DNA from: Croceibacterium aestuarii
Lineage (GTDB): Bacteria; Pseudomonadota; Alphaproteobacteria; Sphingomonadales; Sphingomonadaceae
Direction of reading: 5' to 3'
NCBI RefSeq assembly: GCF_030657335.1
Contig: NZ_CP131039.1
Location: forward strand, 496,001 to 560,000
DNA length: 64,000 bases
In this document: piece after piece, positions 1 through 11,299 of the stretch
Layout of the letters: each line of letters opens with the position of its first letter
Numbering within the stretch: the first letter of the stretch is position 1
Made by a program: the position numbers and the translations under genes
Notes under the pieces: generated by a model
The model's input: only the letters and a program-made list of their open reading frames with translations
Told to the model about the DNA's origin: nothing
The model's database searches: none

Positions 1-10
1 ACGATCTCGC

Positions 11-691
11 TCACGCGGCGCGGGGATCGCGGAAGGGGCAGCGCCAGTCTTCTTCCACCGGGCGGCCGGAATATTGCCGCGCCTCGCTGGCTTCGCCGTG
101 CCGCGCGAGCATCGGGTTCGGGCTTCCGGCCAAGTCAACATCGCGCTCGAGAATGCGCTCGCGCATGCGCTCATAGGTGCCGTCCTGCCGCAACTGCTCG
201 AACTGGTCGTGCAGGTTGAACACCAGGATCGGATGGGGGAAGCGCCGCGCCGGCCGACTGGCCCGGGGGTGCAATCCGACCACGAAGAACGCTTCCCCGC
301 CAAAGCTCAGCGAGAAATGCGGATCCTTGGGATTGGGGCTGACGCGCTCGTCATACGGCTGGCCGCACCACTCGTCCTTGTCGGCCAGCGATTGGATGCG
401 CTGCCACATCGCGGTCTCGAACTCGTGCTCGTCCAGATCGCGCGGCCCTTCGAAGGCGATGGCGAGGCTGCGCAAGCCGCCCGGGTCGCGTTTGTAGCCA
501 TGCGCCCAGTCGATCAGTTCGCGGTGAATGCGGACGTCGTCCCAGGCGCTGGTGAGGTCGTGGCACGTCACGAGCTTGAGCGTTCCGCGCGCCAAAGCCG
601 ACTTGGCCCCCACGCAGGGAAAGGCCGGGTCGGCAATAAAATCGCGAATTTCCTGAACCGCCACTGCGGGCGGGTCGAACAAGCTGGTCAT
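11..691 (-). CDS. YqcI/YcgG family protein (GntA-like heme oxygenase family)
   Basis: A protein of 226 residues starting at the ATG at 691, just before the segment SLFDPPAV. An upstream in-frame ATG at 793 would overlap the end of pgmG and is less likely. The N-terminal FPCVGAKSA and C-terminal CPFRDPR segments, with the central FSLSFGGEAFFVVGLHP stretch, are typical of the YqcI/YcgG family. That family includes the heme-dependent N-hydroxylase GntA of guanitoxin synthesis. The substrate here is unknown; no guanidine-pathway genes are nearby, so a guanitoxin role should not be assumed. It lies last in the mipZ/J-domain/pgmG gene run, 79 bases after pgmG. The family call is fairly sure, the function is not. 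Confidence 0.75.
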   Translation of the reverse strand: MTSLFDPPAVAVQEIRDFIADPAFPCVGAKSALARGTLKLVTCHDLTSAWDDVRIHRELIDWAHGYKRDPGGLRSLAIAFEGPRDLDEHEFETAMWQRIQSLADKDEWCGQPYDERVSPNPKDPHFSLSFGGEAFFVVGLHPRASRPARRFPHPILVFNLHDQFEQLRQDGTYERMRERILERDVDLAGSPNPMLARHGEASEARQYSGRPVEEDWRCPFRDPRAA

Positions 692-770
692 GTCTCGGAT
701 TCCTGAAGGATGTGACCAAACTACGCCGCAACCTGCCGAAAGGTTCCTTTCGAGAGCCGAAAAAGCCTGA

Positions 771-2174
771 CTAATGCGGGGCTTGCGCTCCACGCGAGAG
801 TCCCGAGGCGGCGAGCTGCTCGTCGATCTGCGCCATCAGGCGCTGAAGACCCGCTTCGGTCTCGCTCTCGGCCCGGGCGACAAGCACATCCTGGGTGTTC
901 GAGGCGCGCAGCAGCCACCAGCCGTCCGCGCTCGTCACGCGCACGCCGTCGGTATCGTTTACATCGGCGTCGGTCTCGCCGAGCCTCTCCTTTACTTCGT
1001 CGATTACCGCGAACTTGCGGCTCTCGTCGACCTGGAAGCGCATTTCCGGGGTGTTTACGAGGTCGGGCATCGCCCCGCGCAGCTGCGTCACCGTCTTGCC
1101 GAGCCGCGCGGAGGCGGCGATCAGCCGGATCGCGGCGTACAGCGCGTCGTCGAAGCCGTAGTACGTGTCGGCGAAGAACACGTGACCGCTCATTTCCCCC
1201 GCCAACGGGGCCCGCGTCTCCTTCATCTTGGATTTGATCAGACTATGGCCGGTGTTCCACATCAGCGGCTGGCCGCCGAGCTCGGCGACCCGGTCGAACA
1301 GCGCCCGGCTCGCCTTGACGTCGGCGATGATGGTCGCCCCGGGAAGTCTATCTAAGAGGTCTTCCGCATAGATCATCAGCAGCTGATCGCCCCAGATAAT
1401 GCGGCCTTCGCCGTCGATCGCGCCGATGCGGTCGCCGTCGCCGTCGAAAGCAACTCCGAAGTCGAGGTTCTTCTCGGCGACGAGCGCCTGAAGGTCCTCG
1501 AGGTTTTCCGGAACGGTTGGATCGGGATGATGATTGGGAAAGTTTCCATCGACCTCGGTGTAGAGGCAGAAGTGCTCGCCCGGCAGGCGCGCGACGAGCG
1601 CTTCGAGCGCGGGACCGGCGGCGCCGTTGCCGGCATCCCAGCCGACGCGCATGGCCGAAAGCGTGGCGGCATCGATGCCCTCGAGACCAGCGAGCAGCGC
1701 CTCGATATAATCGCCGAGCATCTCGTGCGAGCTGACCTCGCCGGTTCCGTCGAGCCAGGCGCCGTCCGCAGCCAACCGGCCGACCTTCTGGATGTCCTCC
1801 CCGAAGAACGGCCGACCCTGAAACACCATCTTGAAGCCGTTATAGTTGGCGGGATTGTGGCTGCCGGTTATCTGAATGCCGCCATCCACCTGCTCTAGCG
1901 CCGCCTCGGCGTAATAGAGCATCGGGGTCGGCCCCATGCCGACCCGCACGACGTCGCAGCCGCTGGAGGTCAGCCCCTCGATCAGCGCATGCTCGAGCAT
2001 TGGCGAGCTGACCCGGCCGTCGTACCCCACGGCCACGGTCTTGCCGCCGGCTTCGCGCAGCAGCGTGGCGAAACTGCGGCCGATCGCCCGTGCATCGTCG
2101 GGCCCGAGCGTCTCGCCGATCACGCCGCGGATGTCGTATTCCCTGAGAACCGTCGGGTCGAATTTGTAACTCAT
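771..2174 (-). CDS. pgmG: phosphoglucomutase/phosphomannomutase
   Basis: A cytoplasmic alpha-D-phosphohexomutase of 467 residues. It interconverts hexose 1- and 6-phosphates to supply sugar nucleotides for surface polysaccharide. The visible motifs are N-terminal FDPTVLREYDIRG, the phosphoserine loop ITGSHNPANYNG (about residues 98-110), the Mg-binding loop FDGDGDRIG (about 245), and a C-terminal sugar/phosphate region near LLRASNTQ. Length fits the bacterial bifunctional PMM/PGM family (AlgC, PgmG). Its ATG overlaps the stop of the upstream J-domain gene by four bases, so the two are translationally coupled. The bifunctional sphingomonad name PgmG is inferred from the family, not from specific residues. 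Confidence 0.93.
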   Translation of the reverse strand: MSYKFDPTVLREYDIRGVIGETLGPDDARAIGRSFATLLREAGGKTVAVGYDGRVSSPMLEHALIEGLTSSGCDVVRVGMGPTPMLYYAEAALEQVDGGIQITGSHNPANYNGFKMVFQGRPFFGEDIQKVGRLAADGAWLDGTGEVSSHEMLGDYIEALLAGLEGIDAATLSAMRVGWDAGNGAAGPALEALVARLPGEHFCLYTEVDGNFPNHHPDPTVPENLEDLQALVAEKNLDFGVAFDGDGDRIGAIDGEGRIIWGDQLLMIYAEDLLDRLPGATIIADVKASRALFDRVAELGGQPLMWNTGHSLIKSKMKETRAPLAGEMSGHVFFADTYYGFDDALYAAIRLIAASARLGKTVTQLRGAMPDLVNTPEMRFQVDESRKFAVIDEVKERLGETDADVNDTDGVRVTSADGWWLLRASNTQDVLVARAESETEAGLQRLMAQIDEQLAASGLSRGAQAPH

Positions 2175-2464
2175 CTGATCTCCGTGGAAGTATCCGGCAG
2201 TTCGCCGAGCAAGAGGTCGCGCGCGGCGTTGGCCTCGTGGACCTGGGCGTTGGTGCCGCCGCGGTCGGGATGGACCAAGGCGATCAGGCGCTTGTGCGCC
2301 GCGATTATGTCGCCCCTGCGGGCGCCGGCTTGGACGCCCAGCAACTTGCGCGCGCGCGACAAGGCCTGCGAACGAGTCGAGCTATTCGGCTGCCAGGGCC
2401 AGCGCCCGGTCGCCATTTTCCATACCACCACGGCCAGGACGGCAAAGACGATGAACCGGCCCAC
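2171..2464 (-). CDS. small membrane-anchored J-domain protein
   Basis: A protein of 97 residues with one N-terminal membrane helix (FIVFAVLAVVVW) followed by a J-domain-like segment. The segment RKLLGVQAGARRGDIIAAHKRL leads into the diagnostic HPD motif (VHPDRGGTN, about residues 66-74), the residues that stimulate Hsp70 ATPase activity. Only the J domain is present, with no zinc-finger or client-binding domain. This resembles DjlA/Pam18-like tethered co-chaperones of Alphaproteobacteria. It lies between mipZ (gap of three bases) and pgmG (four-base overlap), so it is expected to be co-transcribed with both. The client is unknown. Confidence 0.8.
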   Translation of the reverse strand: MGRFIVFAVLAVVVWKMATGRWPWQPNSSTRSQALSRARKLLGVQAGARRGDIIAAHKRLIALVHPDRGGTNAQVHEANAARDLLLGELPDTSTEIR

Positions 2465-2467
2465 GCT

Positions 2468-3274
2468 TCAGGCCGCTTCGGCTCGCGGGACGAAGCCCGG
2501 CAAGTTCAGGTTGGCGACGAGTTCGCGCAGTTCCTGCCGCGCGACCAGATGGCTGGTGCCCAGTTCGCCGAGGTGCCCCTTGTCGAGCAGCGTGAGGCCC
2601 GAGGGGAACAGCTCGCGGTAAATCACCCGCTCGCTCAGCCCCTGGCTGACGCGGAAGCCGACCCGCTTGCTCAGCTCGGCCAGCGCCTGGTCGACGCGCT
2701 GCTGGTTGCGCGCCTCGACATGGTGGACGCGGTTGCGCACCACGATCCAGTCCATCGAGCGGCGTTCCTTCATCGCCCGGGTCTTGCGCGCCTCGAAAAT
2801 CAGTTCGGAATAGAACGACAGGCGGCGGACCTTGAACGTTTCGGCATCGACCTGGCCGATCAGGTCGAAGTCGACGAAGCTGTCGTTCATCGGGGTGACC
2901 AGCGTGTCGGCGCTGGCGGCGGCGTGCCGCGCGAGCGGGTCGTCGCGCCCGGGCGTGTCGAAAATGACGAAATCGGCCGGTCCGGCGAGGTCGCCGCTGC
3001 TGAGCTCGGCGACCTTGGCTTCCAGCTCCTCGGGCGAGCCCCCGCCCAGCACGGCGAATTCGGCTGTCGGCAGGTCGATCTCGCGCCGCGCTGCGGTCTC
3101 GGCGCGGTTTTCGAGATAGCGGGCGAAGGTGCGCTGGCGATGGTCAAGATCGATCGCGACGACCCGCGCACCGCGATAGGCCAGCGCGATCGCCACATGC
3201 ACCGCGGTGGTCGACTTGCCCGTCCCGCCCTTCTCGTTGGCGAAGACAATGCGGTGCGGTGTATGACTGGTCAC
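2468..3274 (-). CDS. mipZ: division-plane positioning ATPase MipZ
   Basis: A ParA/MinD-superfamily ATPase of 268 residues. The deviant Walker A box is FANEKGGTGKSTTAVHVA near the N terminus. The signature DLDHRQRTFARYLENR of the MipZ family follows at about residues 41-57, and a Walker B-like stretch DFVIFDTPGRDDPLARHA lies near 105. In Caulobacter, MipZ binds the ParB-parS complex and forms a bipolar gradient that keeps FtsZ at mid-cell. Its presence supports an alphaproteobacterial host. It is first in a run of minus-strand genes and diverges from panC across about 80 bases, which should hold both promoters. This assignment is firm by family signature. Confidence 0.92.
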   Translation of the reverse strand: MTSHTPHRIVFANEKGGTGKSTTAVHVAIALAYRGARVVAIDLDHRQRTFARYLENRAETAARREIDLPTAEFAVLGGGSPEELEAKVAELSSGDLAGPADFVIFDTPGRDDPLARHAAASADTLVTPMNDSFVDFDLIGQVDAETFKVRRLSFYSELIFEARKTRAMKERRSMDWIVVRNRVHHVEARNQQRVDQALAELSKRVGFRVSQGLSERVIYRELFPSGLTLLDKGHLGELGTSHLVARQELRELVANLNLPGFVPRAEAA

Positions 3275-3354
3275 GTGTGCTCGGGCTTTCTCGGTCGTGA
3301 TGCGGCGGCTAGGGCTGCCTTGTCTGTCAGAGTCTTAGTCTAAGGGGTAGCCAA

Positions 3355-4236
3355 GTGGAAACCGTCGAACGGCTGGAAAAGCTCCGCGAAGCTGTGGACA
3401 GCTTACGCACTCGCGGCGCGGTGGCGCTGGTCCCGACGATGGGCGCATTGCACGAAGGCCACCTGACGCTGGTCCGCGAGGCCAGGGGGAAGGCCGCATC
3501 GGTGGTTGTATCGATATTCGTAAACCCGGCACAGTTCGGCCCGAACGAAGACTTGGGCGCCTATCCGCGCCAGCTCGCCGAGGATTCGCGTTTGCTGCAA
3601 GACGAAGGCGTCGACTTGCTGTGGGCGCCCCCCGTCTGCGAGGTCTATCCCGAGGGATTTGCCACTACCGTCTCGGTCAGCGGGGTCAGCGAGGGCCTGT
3701 GCGGCGCTTCGCGACCCGGCCACTTCGACGGGGTAGCGACGGTGGTGTGCAAGCTGTTCAACCAGGTTCGCCCCGACCTCGCGGTGTTCGGCGAGAAGGA
3801 TTGGCAGCAGCTCGCCGTGATTCGGCGTATGGCCCGCGACCTCGATCTCGTGCTGCCGCGGGCCGAGGCAATCTACGGGGTGCCGACGGTGCGCGAGGCG
3901 GACGGCCTCGCCCTTTCCAGCCGCAACCGCTACCTTTCGCCAGAGGACCGGCAGAGCGTCGCCGCGCTGCCGCAAGCGATGCGCGAGGCAATCGCGGCGA
4001 TCGGGGCGGGCAGCGCCGTTGCCCCCACCCTCGCCGCGCTCGAAGCGCACCTGCTGCAGGCCGGGTTTTCCAGCGTCGACTACGCCGAGTTGGCCGACGC
4101 GGCGACCCTTGCGCCACTGGCCGAACTGGGTGAGCGCCCCGCCCGCCTGCTCGTCGCCGCACGGATCGGCGGCACCCGGCTGATCGACAACATGCCGGTT
4201 GATGGAACCGCAGGAAGGGTGTCTGACTTGTCCTGA
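3355..4236 (+). CDS. panC: pantoate--beta-alanine ligase
   Basis: A cytoplasmic enzyme of 293 residues that condenses pantoate and beta-alanine with ATP to give pantothenate, the coenzyme A precursor. Motifs visible are VPTMGALHEGHLTLV (the HxGH nucleotidyltransferase signature), VVSIFVNPAQFGPNEDL, and FGEKDWQQLAVIRRM, with LSSRNRYLS near the C-terminal half. The start is a GTG at 3355; an AAGGGG-type ribosome site lies about ten bases upstream, and the next in-frame ATG is inside the essential HEGH motif. Supplying CoA next to the propionyl-CoA genes is suggestive, but a 53-base gap separates it from mce and no operon can be proven. Confidence 0.95.
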   Translation: METVERLEKLREAVDSLRTRGAVALVPTMGALHEGHLTLVREARGKAASVVVSIFVNPAQFGPNEDLGAYPRQLAEDSRLLQDEGVDLLWAPPVCEVYPEGFATTVSVSGVSEGLCGASRPGHFDGVATVVCKLFNQVRPDLAVFGEKDWQQLAVIRRMARDLDLVLPRAEAIYGVPTVREADGLALSSRNRYLSPEDRQSVAALPQAMREAIAAIGAGSAVAPTLAALEAHLLQAGFSSVDYAELADAATLAPLAELGERPARLLVAARIGGTRLIDNMPVDGTAGRVSDLS

Positions 4237-4289
4237 GAGGAGCGTTCGACTAGTTGCGCACGAAACCAAGTTAAGGATCAGCCAGCTCA

Positions 4290-4715
4290 ATGAAACTCGG
4301 CCGCCTCAATCACGTGGGCGTCGCGGTGCCGGACATGGACGCGGCCATCGCGTTCTGGCGTGACACGATGGGCGCGACGCAAGTATGCGAACCGTTCGAC
4401 ATGCCCGAGCAGGGCGTGACGGTGTGCTTTATCGACACCCCGAACGGCGGCACGCAGGTCGAACTGCTCGCTCCGCTGTCGGACCAGAGCCCGGTGAGCA
4501 GCTTCCTCGCCAAGAACCCGCTGGGCGGTCAGCATCACCTATGTTTCGAGGTGCCCGACATCGCGAGCGCACGGAGCGAGTTTGAGGCCATGGACAAGCG
4601 CATCCTCGGCCCCACGCGGATCGGCGCGCACGGAACCCCGATCTTCTTCGTTCATCCAAAGGACATGGGCGGCATCCTCACCGAGATCATGGAAACTCCG
4701 AAGGCCAGTCACTGA
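4290..4715 (+). CDS. mce: methylmalonyl-CoA epimerase
   Basis: A protein of 141 residues of the vicinal-oxygen-chelate (glyoxalase-like) fold. It converts (S)- to (R)-methylmalonyl-CoA for the mutase encoded next. The opening LNHVGVAVPDMDAAIAFW carries the first metal His. GGQHHLCFEVPDI, FFVHPKDMGGILTEI and the Glu in QVELLAP complete the expected two-His/two-Glu site. Length matches the family. The downstream mutase gene is separated by a paired palindromic repeat at 4741-4832, which may uncouple expression of the two genes or stabilise the upstream message. Confidence 0.93.
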   Translation: MKLGRLNHVGVAVPDMDAAIAFWRDTMGATQVCEPFDMPEQGVTVCFIDTPNGGTQVELLAPLSDQSPVSSFLAKNPLGGQHHLCFEVPDIASARSEFEAMDKRILGPTRIGAHGTPIFFVHPKDMGGILTEIMETPKASH

Positions 4716-4740
4716 TGCGTTCGGTGCGAATCTCTTCCTT

Positions 4741-4832
4741 CGTCACCCTGAACTTGTTTCAGGGTCCATTTCTTCCCTCGCTCAGGTCAGGCCAACCGGC
4801 GCGATGGACGCTGAAACGAGTTCAGCATGACG
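4741..4832. repeat. REPIN-like paired palindromic repeat
   Basis: Two 28-base arms, at 4741-4768 and 4805-4832, are inverted copies of each other with 24 of 28 positions matching; about 36 bases lie between them. Each arm contains the imperfect dyad CTGAACTYGTTTCAG. Such paired repeats are common between genes in sphingomonads and can fold into a long hairpin in the transcript. An alternative ATG for the mutase at 4827 falls inside the right arm and is therefore unlikely to be its real start. Confidence 0.8.
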
Positions 4833-4850
4833 GTTTCGGGAAAAGTGTTC

Positions 4851-7003
<2,153 letters not shown>

Positions 7004-7004
<1 letters not shown>

Positions 7005-9034
7005 TGTTCTCCAAGATCCTCATCGCCAATCGCGGGGAAATCGCCTGCCGCATAATCCGCAGCGCGCGGCGGATGGGGATTGCGACGGTGGCGGTCTATT
7101 CCGACGCCGATGCGCGTGCGCCGTTCGTGCAGCTGGCCGACGAGGCGGTGCATATCGGCCCGGCGCCGGCTTCCGAGAGCTATCTCGTCACCGACAAGAT
7201 CATCGCCGCGTGCAAGGCGACGCGGGCCGAGGCGGTGCACCCCGGCTACGGTTTCCTGTCGGAGCGGACCAGCTTCGCCGAGGCGCTCGCGGCCGAGGGG
7301 ATCGCCTTCATCGGCCCGCCGGTGGGTGCGATCGCGGCGATGGGCGACAAGATCGAATCGAAGAAGCTGGCGAAGGAAGCGGGAGTCAACGTCGTCCCCG
7401 GTTTCGTCGGCGAAATTGCCGATACGGATCATGCTGTCGAGATATCGAACCAAATCGGTTATCCGGTGATGATGAAGGCCAGCGCGGGTGGCGGCGGCAA
7501 GGGCATGCGGCTCGCGTATTCCGAGAAGGACGTCCGCGAGGGGTTCGAGGCGACCAAGCGCGAGGGGCTGAACTCGTTCGGCGACGACCGGGTCTTCATT
7601 GAGAAATTCATCGAGAACCCGCGCCATATCGAGATCCAGATCCTCGGCGACAAGTACGGCACGATCCTCTACCTCAACGAGCGCGAGTGCTCCATCCAGC
7701 GCCGCCACCAGAAGGTGGTTGAGGAGGCCCCCAGCCCCTTCGTCACGCCGACAATGCGCAAGGCCATGGGCGAGCAGTGCGTCGCCCTCGCCCGCGCGGT
7801 GGGTTACTACAGCGCGGGCACGGTGGAGCTGATCGTCAGTGGGGCGGACCCGACCGGCGAGAGCTTCTACTTCCTCGAGATGAACACCCGGCTGCAGGTC
7901 GAGCACCCGGTAACCGAGGCGATCACGGGGATCGACCTGGTCGAGCAGATGATCCGCGTCGCCGCCGGCGAGAAGCTCGGCTTCGGGCAGGACGACATCG
8001 GCATAAACGGATGGGCGATCGAGAACCGCGTCTATGCCGAAGATCCCTATCGCGGCTTTCTGCCGAGCACCGGGCGGCTGGTCCGTTACGATCCACCCGA
8101 GGCGAAATTCCACCAGGCGCCCTTCTCCCCCTCTCCTTCAGGGGAGGGGGACGCAGGGTATGTCCGGCTCGACGACGGCGTGGCCGAGGGCGGCGAGGTG
8201 TCGATGTTCTACGATCCGATGATCGCCAAGCTGGTCACGTGGGCGCCCACGCGCGACGAGGCCGCCGCGCTGCAGGTCGAGGCGCTCGACGCCTTCCGCA
8301 TCGAGGGGCTGGGCCACAACGTCGACTTCCTCAGCGCGATCATGCAACACCCGCGGTTCCTGGCAGGCGAGCTGACCACCGGGTTCATCGCCGAGGAATA
8401 TCCCGAGGGGTTCCACGGCGCCCCGGCAAGCGAGGAGACGCTGCGCGCCCTGGCGGCCGTTGCCGCCGGGATCGAATGCAGCGCCCGCGCCCGCGCGGCG
8501 AAGACCAGCGGCACGCTCAACGGCGCGCCGGGCAACATGAGCGACTGGTCGGTCGAGATGGACGGCGAACGCTTCGCGGTCACGCTGGACGAAGGCCACG
8601 CCATGGTCGACGGCCACAGGGTCGAGGGCACCTGCGACTGGCAGCCGGGCGACGCGACCGCGACGGCGAGCGGGAACGGAACGGCCCTCGGCCTGATTGT
8701 ACGCAGGGACGGCGTTCGCTGGGCGATCACGACACGCGGTGCCACGCATCTTGCGCTGGTCCTGCCCGCCTCGGTGGCGCCGCTGGCCAAACACATGATC
8801 GAGAAGGTCCCGCCGGACCTCTCGAAGTTCCTGCTCTGCCCGATGCCGGGCTTGCTCGTTTCGCTGCATGTGGCAGAGGGCGATGACGTCGAACCCGGCC
8901 AGCCGCTGGCGACCGTCGAAGCGATGAAGATGGAAAATATCCTGCGGGCGGAGAAGGCCGGAACGGTCGCCGAACTGCGCGCAGCCGAGGGGGACAGCCT
9001 GGCGGTCGACCAGGTGATCCTCGAACTGGAGTGA
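7004..9034 (+). CDS. pccA: acyl-CoA (propionyl-CoA) carboxylase biotin-carboxylase subunit
   Basis: A protein of 676 residues. Its order is biotin carboxylase ([13 protein letters not shown] at the start; ATP-grasp glycine loop [27 protein letters not shown]), a BT-like linker, and a C-terminal biotinyl domain with the attachment motif EAMKMENIL. It charges biotin with bicarbonate for transfer by a beta subunit to propionyl-CoA. The neighbouring mutase and epimerase support propionyl-CoA as substrate. The pccB partner is not in the window. Codons about 375-383 consist of a perfect-looking hairpin (8126-8151) that inserts a Ser/Pro/Gly-rich stretch between two conserved blocks. Methylcrotonyl-CoA carboxylase is a less likely alternative. 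Confidence 0.92.
8126..8151. repeat. palindromic element inserted in the pccA reading frame
   Basis: An 11-base-pair stem with a four-base TTCA loop (left arm 8126-8136, right arm 8141-8151, one G-U pair) lies inside pccA. It keeps the frame and encodes roughly SPSPSGEGD between the conserved segments LVRYDPPE and [15 protein letters not shown]. The sequence type, a C-rich arm followed by TTCAGGGGAGGG, resembles dispersed intergenic palindromes. The element therefore looks like an in-frame insertion rather than ancestral protein sequence. Confidence 0.65.
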
Positions 9035-9044
9035 AGGAAACGCC

Positions 9045-9791
9045 ATGAAGATCCTCGTGCCCGTGAAGCGGGTGATCGACTACAACGTGCGGCCCCGCGT
9101 GAAGGCGGACGGCAGCGGGGTCGATCTCGCCAACGTGAAGATGAGCATGAACCCGTTCGACGAGATCGCGGTCGAAGAAGCGATCCGACTGAAGGAAAAG
9201 GGCGCGGCCGAAGAGATCGTCGCCGTCAGCATCGGGCCGGCCAAGGCACAGGAAACGCTGCGCACCGCGCTGGCCATGGGCGCCGACCGGGCGATCCTGG
9301 TGCAGACCGATGACGACGTCGAGCCGCTGGCCGTCGCCAAGATCCTCAAGGCGATCGCCGACGAGGAACAGCCGGGCATCGTCATGCTCGGCAAGCAGGC
9401 GATCGACGACGACAGCAACCAGACCGGGCAGATGCTCGCCGCATTGATGGACCGCCCGCAAGGCACCTTCGCCAGCAAGGTCGAGGTGGAAGGCGACGCG
9501 GTGAAGGTTACCCGCGAGGTGGACGGCGGTCTCGAGACCGAGAGCCTCAAGCTGCCGGCGGTGATCACCACCGACCTGCGCCTCAACGAGCCGCGCTACG
9601 CCTCGCTGCCGAACATCATGAAGGCCAAGTCCAAGCCGCTCGATACCAAGAGCCTGGCCGATTACGGCGTCGACACCACCCCGCGGCTGACGGTGACCAA
9701 CGTTTCCGAGCCGCCCGTGCGGCAGGCCGGCGTGAAGGTCGAAAGCGTCGACGAACTCGTCGCCAAGCTCAAAGCCCTGGGAGTCGCCTGA
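9045..9791 (+). CDS. etfB: electron transfer flavoprotein, beta subunit
   Basis: A protein of 248 residues that forms the AMP-binding half of the soluble ETF heterodimer. ETF passes electrons from acyl-CoA dehydrogenases and related flavoenzymes to ETF-quinone oxidoreductase. It opens with [20 protein letters not shown] and has the family stretch [35 protein letters not shown] and the recognition-loop region around residues 185-200 ([16 protein letters not shown]). It starts ten bases after pccA and its stop overlaps the etfA start (TGATG-type coupling), which indicates an operon with the fatty-acid/propionate genes. Confidence 0.95.
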   Translation: MKILVPVKRVIDYNVRPRVKADGSGVDLANVKMSMNPFDEIAVEEAIRLKEKGAAEEIVAVSIGPAKAQETLRTALAMGADRAILVQTDDDVEPLAVAKILKAIADEEQPGIVMLGKQAIDDDSNQTGQMLAALMDRPQGTFASKVEVEGDAVKVTREVDGGLETESLKLPAVITTDLRLNEPRYASLPNIMKAKSKPLDTKSLADYGVDTTPRLTVTNVSEPPVRQAGVKVESVDELVAKLKALGVA

Positions 9792-10720
9792 TGAAGACCC
9801 TCGTTTACGTCGAACACGACAACCAGCACCTGAAGGACGCGACGCTCGCCACGGTTACCGCCGCGGGCAAATTGGGCGAAGTCCATCTGCTCGTCGCGGG
9901 CAGTGGCTGCAAGCAGGTGGCCGAGGCTGCCGCGAAGATCGCCGGGGTCGGCAAGGTCCACCTCGCCGACGATGGCGCCTACGAGCACCAGCTGGCCGAG
10001 AACGTCGCGCCGCTCATCGTCGAGCTGATGGGCGACCACGACGCGTTCCTCGCACCCGCCACGACTACCGGCAAGAACATCGCCCCGCGCGTTGCGGCGC
10101 TGCTCGACGTCATGCAGGTTTCCGACATCATCGGCATCGAGGGCGAAAAGACCTTCGTGCGCCCGATCTACGCCGGCAACGCCATCGCCACGGTCGAATC
10201 GAGCGATGCCAAGCTGGTCATCACCGTGCGCGGCACCGCGTTCGACAAGGCCGATGCGGAAGGCGGAAGCGCTGCGATCGAGGACGTCAGCGGCCCCGGC
10301 GATGCGGGTCTGTCGACGTTCGTCGGTGCGGAAGTGTCCGAGAGCGAGCGGCCCGAGCTGACCAGCGCCAAGGTCGTCGTCTCCGGCGGCCGGGCGCTGA
10401 AGGACGCAGAGACCTTCGAGAAGCTGATCACCCCGCTGGCCGACAAGCTCGGCGCGGCGATCGGCGCGAGCCGCGCGGCGGTCGATGCGGGCTACGTCCC
10501 GAACGACTACCAGGTCGGCCAGACCGGCAAGATCGTCGCGCCGGAGGTCTACATAGCGATCGGCATCTCGGGCGCGATCCAGCACCTTGCGGGCATGAAG
10601 GACTCCAAGACCATCGTCGCGATCAATAAGGACGAGGACGCGCCGATTTTCCAGGTCGCCGACATCGGCCTCGTCGCCGACTTGTTCCAGGCGGTGCCGG
10701 AGCTGACCGAGAAGCTGTAA
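9791..10720 (+). CDS. etfA: electron transfer flavoprotein, alpha subunit
   Basis: A protein of 309 residues carrying the FAD site of ETF. The C-terminal half shows the FAD signature region [16 protein letters not shown], then [27 protein letters not shown] and [21 protein letters not shown], which is close to invariant in the family. The N-terminal half is the usual less conserved domain starting [11 protein letters not shown]. It overlaps etfB by one base and ends four bases before the convergent CcdC-like gene, so no room remains for a dedicated terminator. Confidence 0.95.
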   Translation: MKTLVYVEHDNQHLKDATLATVTAAGKLGEVHLLVAGSGCKQVAEAAAKIAGVGKVHLADDGAYEHQLAENVAPLIVELMGDHDAFLAPATTTGKNIAPRVAALLDVMQVSDIIGIEGEKTFVRPIYAGNAIATVESSDAKLVITVRGTAFDKADAEGGSAAIEDVSGPGDAGLSTFVGAEVSESERPELTSAKVVVSGGRALKDAETFEKLITPLADKLGAAIGASRAAVDAGYVPNDYQVGQTGKIVAPEVYIAIGISGAIQHLAGMKDSKTIVAINKDEDAPIFQVADIGLVADLFQAVPELTEKL

Positions 10721-10724
10721 GCGT

Positions 10725-11243
10725 TCAGGAGGCGCGGCTCGCCCGCGCCTCCTCGAGCAGCCGCTTTGCCCGCAGGTACATCTCGATCCGCTGCATGGTG
10801 AACATGCCGAGCGCTAGCGCGGCGAGCGTGTTGACCAGCGCATTGACGTCCATGTGAAAATCTCCGCCGACCATCCGTGCGACATAGCGCACGGCGATAA
10901 GGCTGACGAGGAACAGCATCCCCGCGAGCGAAGCCTTCTGGCCGAGTTCGTGGGTCTCGGGGTCGACGTGGATCTCCATCAGCTTGCCCCGCTGCCAGCC
11001 GAGCGCTCCGCCGGCGAGCAGCGCGACCGCTACTAGCGCCCAGCCCACCACCGTGGGCGGGTGGGTGACGAACAGCATCGTCACCACCGCGCCGTAGAGC
11101 ACCGGGACGATCCACAGCGTCTCGAGCCGGAGAGGTCGCAAATTGCGCATCCGCCGCATCCGCAGCGCCATGACGATGATGACGACGATGATCGGGACGA
11201 TGTAGCTTATCAGCCCGCCGGGCTGTGCGGCCTGATTCTGCAT
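10725..11243 (-). CDS. CcdC-like membrane protein (DUF1453)
   Basis: A protein of 172 residues with four or five hydrophobic helices: [75 protein letters not shown] and an amphipathic C-terminal helix. The segment [22 protein letters not shown] is characteristic of the CcdC/DUF1453 family, whose biochemical role is not known outside the Bacillus cytochrome c biogenesis neighbourhood. No cytochrome-assembly genes lie beside it here. It is transcribed alone, convergent with etfA. Confidence 0.7.
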   Translation of the reverse strand: MQNQAAQPGGLISYIVPIIVVIIVMALRMRRMRNLRPLRLETLWIVPVLYGAVVTMLFVTHPPTVVGWALVAVALLAGGALGWQRGKLMEIHVDPETHELGQKASLAGMLFLVSLIAVRYVARMVGGDFHMDVNALVNTLAALALGMFTMQRIEMYLRAKRLLEEARASRAS

Positions 11244-11299
11244 TGACGCGAACCCCTTGCTGTCCGGGCAGCAAGGCTAACACGTGATCGGAGTGCTGC

